A stretch of DNA of 64,000 bases, taken from NCBI GenBank assembly GCA_008477525.1, contig SPDT01000006.1, positions 2,631,501-2,695,500 on the forward strand, in the 5' to 3' direction. This DNA comes from Hypomyces perniciosus (taxonomy: Eukaryota > Ascomycota > Sordariomycetes > Hypocreales > Hypocreaceae). Below the pieces are notes generated by a model. The model did no database searches and was not told the DNA's origin. It saw only the letters and a list, made by a program, of their open reading frames with translations. Below, piece by piece: positions 59,240-64,000 of the stretch (position 1 is the stretch's first letter; each line of letters opens with the position of its first letter). Position numbers and translations under genes: made by a program.

Positions 59240-61204
59240 ATGTCCAACCTGTTCTCCGGCATGTAAGTTGCTGCCCTATTCTTTGGTGTTCCGATTTTAC
59301 CAGCACTCTGCGTTCCATCAAGGACCAGCCAGACAGCTCTGGAAGCAATAGTTTTAGGAGCTGTTGATAGTCGCCCGTGAGCGGTGAGGAGGGGCAAGTG
59401 TCTCTGTCTCTGCATTGCCGCCATCATCGCCAGGCTCGCGATGAACAGACGATAGATGCGCCCTACTCAGCCATCCTCACAAACACAGTGTTTGTTTGGA
59501 TTTGAGTAGCAGGAAATGGGGGTGGGAAGAAGCAAAATGGATTATCCATGATCCAGGACTGTTCGTTGTCGAACTGCAGCCATCCGTTGCGCCACCTTAT
59601 ATCTACAGCCCAGCCATCTCTGGTTGGTTCTATAATGCGTTTAAGATGGCACTTTTGACAGGCCAGAACTTCTTCGATCGATGGTCTCAAATCATTGACA
59701 GCTGTTTACTGGCTATCATGTCACAGTGTCAAAACGAACACAATTTTTTTTCTCCGCTATCATCTGGCTCGCTGGGACTAGCAATTCGACAGTCCCCAGC
59801 CTCCACGATAATTCACTTTTTGCCCTTACATCTATTCCCCTGCGAGAAACAAAGTTGTCACCTTTCTTTTGTTTTACGCGGGGCTTTGGCGGTGTGATAT
59901 CGTCAACTCCAGCCTTCTTCCCCTTGCTTAGCATCCACTCTGAAAGAAGTGTGAAGCAGAACTCTCTTCCCCCCTCATCTCATCTCAACTTTGTTCATCT
60001 CAAACCAAACAACTTCTTTCATCTTTGCCTTTTCAATATTACCACTAACAACAACCTCTCAGCAACGCTCGTCTCCGAGGCGGGCCCAACAAGCCTCCTG
60101 GTCCCTCGAAAAGCCCAGCCCAATCAACAACCGGCCATCCTATCCCCCCCCCTCTCGACTTGACCTTGTCGCCAACAATCGTGTCCTCGACAAACCTCGC
60201 CCCCAAAGTTCCTCCCTTGCCCAACTCGCCTTCCCTCGCTCAGACCATTGGCATGGACGAATCCAGCGGGATGCTGACTAGCGGCGATGATATCATTAAT
60301 TCCTACCACCTCCCCCGGCCGCTGCCGCTTTGGCTCAACTCACATTGCGCAAAGCACATTGTCAAGGGCAACTTCATGACCTTGAGTGCACGACCAAAGA
60401 CTGTTGAGCAGGGCGAATGGGTTGCTCACCACGGCAAGTCGCCAGGCTCTTTTTTCAACCTCCATAATGCTTACATGGGTTCTTAGTTGTCGAGCATTAT
60501 CGCAACCTTTGGAACTTTGTCCGTGTTGTCCATGCAAACGAAGAAGATGGATCGACCATTTGCAACTCTTCGACTTGCCCGCGCATGTCTGCCGGGGCGT
60601 AAGTGCCACATGCTTTACGTGCTCACAACGCCTGCATGATCTCACAACATTGTGTAGAAACCATTCTTTCACTTGGCTAAATAGCCGTCGCGAACCGGTC
60701 GAGCTTCCCGCCCAAGAGTACATGACGCTTATGCAGCGGTGGATTTCAGGCAAGATAGATGACACCGCCATCTTCCCAACTGATCCTGTGGGCGTCTCCT
60801 ACTCTCACAACCCAGCCATGTCTACCACGCCTCTCTCACAACTGACGAGCCCTGGAGAGCCAGACTGGGTCGGCAAGCGATCTGGATTCCCGGAAAAGTT
60901 CCTCGACGTTTGCCAGATGATCTTCCGTCAGATGTTCCGTGTCTACGCTCACCTCTACTGGACCCACTTCACCGAACCCTTCTACCACCTGAACCTAGAG
61001 AAGCAACTGAACAGTTGCTTCTCCCACTTCCTGTTGACGGCCACGGCACTGGATATGCTCGGAAAGCAGGAGTTGGAGCCGATGCAACCACTGATCGACC
61101 TCTGGGCGGCGAATGGTACTTTCCCTCCAGAGTCCAAGGCGTACGAATATGCCAACCTCCGTGCCGGCGAGCGGTTGATGCAGCTTGCTGGAGTCGCTCA
61201 GTAA
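59240..61204 (+). CDS. MOB2: Mob2-type kinase activator (MOB/phocein family)
   Basis: Exons 59240-59262, 60063-60433, 60487-60598 and 60658-61204 give 350 residues. Mob2 binds and activates the NDR-type kinase (Cbk1/Cot1) of the polarity and cell-separation pathway. Exon 1 codes only MSNLFSG plus two bases, followed by an 800-bp intron; it is the least certain part. Residues about 10-95 are Pro/Ser-rich. The MOB domain (about 105-345) has the zinc ligands C157 and C162 (ICNSSTCPRMSAGA) and H267 and H272 (VYAHLYWTHF). WVAHHVVEHYRNLWNFV, EYMTLMQRWISGKI and LNSCFSHFLLTA also fit. The second intron (60434-60486) starts GCAAGT and ends TTAG, a GC-AG intron; no GT donor keeps the conserved VVEHYRNLW in frame. 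The sequence fits Mob2 better than Mob1 by recall. Confidence 0.88.
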
Positions 61205-64000
61205 AAGGAAGATGCGGTCTTGGTGGTGGAAGGAATCTTGTGTTATTTGGACTAGAATGGAACGAACACATTTGTTGGCTGGCGTCTGAAGGTCAGATAG
61301 GGGAAAAGTTGTATTGTGTTGAAGCTTTGGTCAAGGATATCCATTGTTTGAGAAGGGAATATTTGCTTGCCATCACGGTGATGGTGTATGGGACGTGCGA
61401 CCGGAGAGGTAGAGGCAGCCGGTTCAAAATGAAGGGGGTAGCACCTAAATACCATATCAGCATCATATCGAGGGAAGCCTTACTTCCCAGGATTACTGAA
61501 AGCAATTCTGTGAAACTAACTGAAGCGCCATGAAATGTGAGCCCTCTGGGATCCGACATCCATCCCATCTTGTTCTCTATCGGTCGTAGGGCTTCGTTGT
61601 CGGTTTCGAATCTGATTTGCACGAATGATACGATGCCATACCATCAGCAACTCTACAGCCCATGGTAAAAACTTTTATAAGAAAACTCCCAACACTGAAA
61701 ATAACATTATAGGGGACAACTCACAAGCATTCCCTACGCCTGCCGTGGTGGCATTAGCATCCACCCCAAGATCAACAACACCGTTATACCCAAAGTTCAG
61801 CATGACACTCGAGATATCGTCGCGAGCGATGCTCCGCACATCGAGGCATACGTGTTGGTCGCTGTGGCCTTGGCGCAAGAAATCGCTGGCGTGAATGAAC
61901 GTCGCGCGGACAGCATAGGACCAGCTCGGCTCCGAGGTCAAGCTACAGCAGTGGGGAAGGAAGAGTATGTTGAGCTGGTCGGTACTAATGGCGAAGAGCA
62001 TATCGATGGAGATCTATATAGCACAGGTATAAAGAGGCGAGCGAGAACTCGGCGTTAGCGGATGATTTCAGGTATGGGCACTGCTACTCATGTTCTTCGT
62101 TGCATGGAGAAGAGGAAACAGCGGCCAAGGAGGTAGAGGATTGCCAAGTAGACGAGATGAGGTGAAAAGAGTAACGAAAACAGAGCCAAAAAGTGGGAAA
62201 TACGAATTGTATGGGGCGTCAAAACAACGAGTTGTGATGGTGCTCCAGAGAGGAGAAGGTGTTGGAAGAGGCATCACGAGTTGGATAGGTACATACCATG
62301 CCGGTATTACAACCGGGAAGTTGGGGAACTTCATGATCAATGGTCGTACAATTTTCTTTTCCACTGTTATTACCATTAGTCACTCCCCAGGCTACTAATA
62401 TTGCACTCCGTTTCTTCTCGCTAATATCTCAATATAATTTCCTCTCTTCTTCCAAACCCATTTCCATCAATAGAATGAAGCATATCACCTTATTTCCCCC
62501 TCGGGTCTTTATACTCTGTCTCACCTCTACTAACATCATAAAGCCAAGTTAGTAACATCTACTGTCAAAGAGTGATGGCCTAAAGCAAAGTGTCTTTCCC
62601 TCCATAGGATACATCCGGCACTAGAAAGCGCATCGACTGATAACTCTTACAAACATAAGTACTTAAGAAGTGCTCATATTCCCGCTTATTGGCTTTAAAA
62701 GAACTAGATATAAGACTATTGACATTCTTGTAAGGCTATCAGGGGAAGTAAAGTCACGGAAATTGAAACCAAGAGGTAATGGAAAATACAAGAGGAGGCT
62801 ATCCCTCCAGATGATGTCTCGAACTCGGCAAGAGCCTAACCAAATGCATGACAAATACGATCATACAGAGCGTAGTAATCAATCCTAAGAATAGGCAAGT
62901 CAGTGGAATCAACACAGCCAACCTAACAAGACTAGCATCTGATCATACAACAACTTCAGGATAGGCAAGCATCCTCGGGAGATTGATCATTCTACAACAC
63001 AATACCGGTTTAGCTTACATCTCACATGAGAAGTATACATTAGTCTACCACGGTATAACACTACAAAGCTCACAGAGGGGCGTGGCGTTTTCTCTTGTCC
63101 TCGAAGTGAGAAAGGGGGGTCCCTCTATTTACATGCAGTCTTCGGCCACAAAGACGGAAGACGGAGACATCCCCTTCAAAGTCCGGATAAGCCATGATCT
63201 CTCGTCCAACAAAATGAGCCATCACGGCCACGAAGTGGAGCAAAGTAAGAGAGAACGCGTACATAGTCTACGAGTCCATTATGCTTAGACTAAGCCTCCC
63301 GGGAAAAAAGGCATCGCCACCTAAGTTTTCTCACTCTAAGAGGTCACTACCCGCCCTTGGTTTCAAAGTATGCAGCATGATCACCTCCATCTCCATAAAT
63401 AGACACCCTCTCCTCCGAAGACCCCGAAGCGTATGTATCATCTCTCAATTCACCCACTCCTCGCTCCGTCGTCGGGTCCCCCGTGACTCATTAGTATCAC
63501 CAATGCTCATCGTTGCCAAGGCAATAACGAGGACGGCTGTTAGACTGTCGATCCGCTGCATTCGTTTCAGAAACAAGACCAGATACAAACGCGCATCAAC
63601 AAGTTGCGGCAGGCAAGCAGCAAATCAATGCGTAGAGTCCATATGTCCTCGTAAAAGTCCACACGCCACGCCCACAAAACACCCCCCCTTGAAGTCCGTT
63701 GAGGGAGAGTCTTCCTCACCGCCATATAATCAGCCCGGGGGAATTTCCTTTCATTCGTGGATGGCACCCACAAAAGTCTCCAGCAAAAGCGAGAACCGAC
63801 GCCATGGCAAGGATCCAAGGAAGAAAATAAGAAAAAATAACATCACACGCGTCGGATGAGAATGAAGTGATTCGTAGCGATCCGTGTACGTACACTTGTA
63901 TGTACAAATGCTTGGGGTGCTTAGACGACACACCCTCCCGTGCCAATGGTATCACTTGATCTCGCAGGCAGCAGACAGGCAGGGACCAAAAACGGGTATC
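61205..64000. other. Right-hand end, no recognised gene
   Basis: The 3' region of MOB2 is followed by short frames only. The candidate at 61675-62001 is listed separately. A TATA/ATA-rich part lies at about 62400-62720. A gene could begin beyond the window edge. Confidence 0.45.
61675..62001 (-). CDS. Hypothetical 108-residue open frame
   Basis: The frame starts with a true ATG at 62001 (MLFAISTDQLNILFLPHCC) and contains SYAVRATFIHASDFLRQGHS and DDISSVMLNFGYNGVVDLGV. Codon use is balanced like the real genes, and a GTGAGT donor near its end could extend it to another exon. I recognise no family, and the plus strand is also open over part of it. It could be noncoding 3' sequence. Confidence 0.25.
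   Translation of the reverse strand: MLFAISTDQLNILFLPHCCSLTSEPSWSYAVRATFIHASDFLRQGHSDQHVCLDVRSIARDDISSVMLNFGYNGVVDLGVDANATTAGVGNACELSPIMLFSVLGVFL

Noticed and set aside
63281..63859. 192-codon plus-strand open frame near the right end
   Set aside because: The reading is basic and Ser/Pro-rich without domain pattern, and the minus strand is also open in parts. Nothing supports coding.

Overview
This window looks like nuclear DNA of a filamentous ascomycete, most likely a Sordariomycete and plausibly of the order Hypocreales; the taxonomic placement is inference. Genes are short, mostly split by introns of about 50 to 80 bases with clear branch sites, and the products are typical fungal ones: Crt10, UDP-glucose pyrophosphorylase, Leo1, Mob2, a Gig1/DUF3605 protein and a Kre9/Knh1-type GPI protein. 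I could reconstruct 13 well-supported genes, covering about 19 kb of coding sequence, plus several relics. I found no tRNA, rRNA or CRISPR array.

Layout. 1.4-10.4 kb: three genes on the minus strand, for a Crt10-like regulator, a membrane-anchored GH5 glycosidase and a Frizzled/Smoothened-like receptor. 10.4-19.2 kb: gene-free. 19.2-21.1 kb: a double-FolB-domain protein (plus) converging on a DUF3605 protein (minus). 22.5 kb: an orphan exon. 23.8-26.0 kb: UDP-glucose pyrophosphorylase (plus). 26.4-27.0 kb: a terminal-inverted-repeat element without coding capacity. 29.3-30.0 kb: a GPI-anchored wall protein. 31.6-32.2 kb: an unassigned basic protein (minus). 37.9-38.7 kb: a C-terminally broken L-asparaginase. 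39.9-43.9 kb: a 1251-residue secreted modular Ser/Thr-rich protein (minus). 44-54 kb: a repeat-rich, AT-rich stretch with gene relics, degenerate repeat copies and a foldback element. 54.1-58 kb: a patatin/Tgl-like protein and Leo1 (both minus). 59.2-61.2 kb: Mob2 (plus), divergent from Leo1.

The genes do not form an obvious cluster. Most are core cell biology: transcription elongation (Leo1), nucleotide-reductase regulation (Crt10), wall precursor supply (pyrophosphorylase), polarity signalling (Mob2) and lipid metabolism (patatin-like). A more variable set faces the cell surface: GH5, the receptor, the GPI protein and the modular secreted protein.

The strongest unexplained signals are four. 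First, the 9-mer TACGGAGTA/TACTCCGTA occurs 24 times by eye, all outside coding exons, against about 0.5 expected by chance. In a foldback element one arm carries it and the other lacks it, which looks like a discrete 7-bp gain. Second, three of 21 introns begin with GC (all GCAAGT), and in the pyrophosphorylase gene that intron also hides an in-frame alternative start. Third, the patatin-like protein lacks both catalytic residues. Fourth, a 533-bp element has 41-bp inverted ends and an AT-only core. All coordinates and splice sites were read by eye, with no similarity search.
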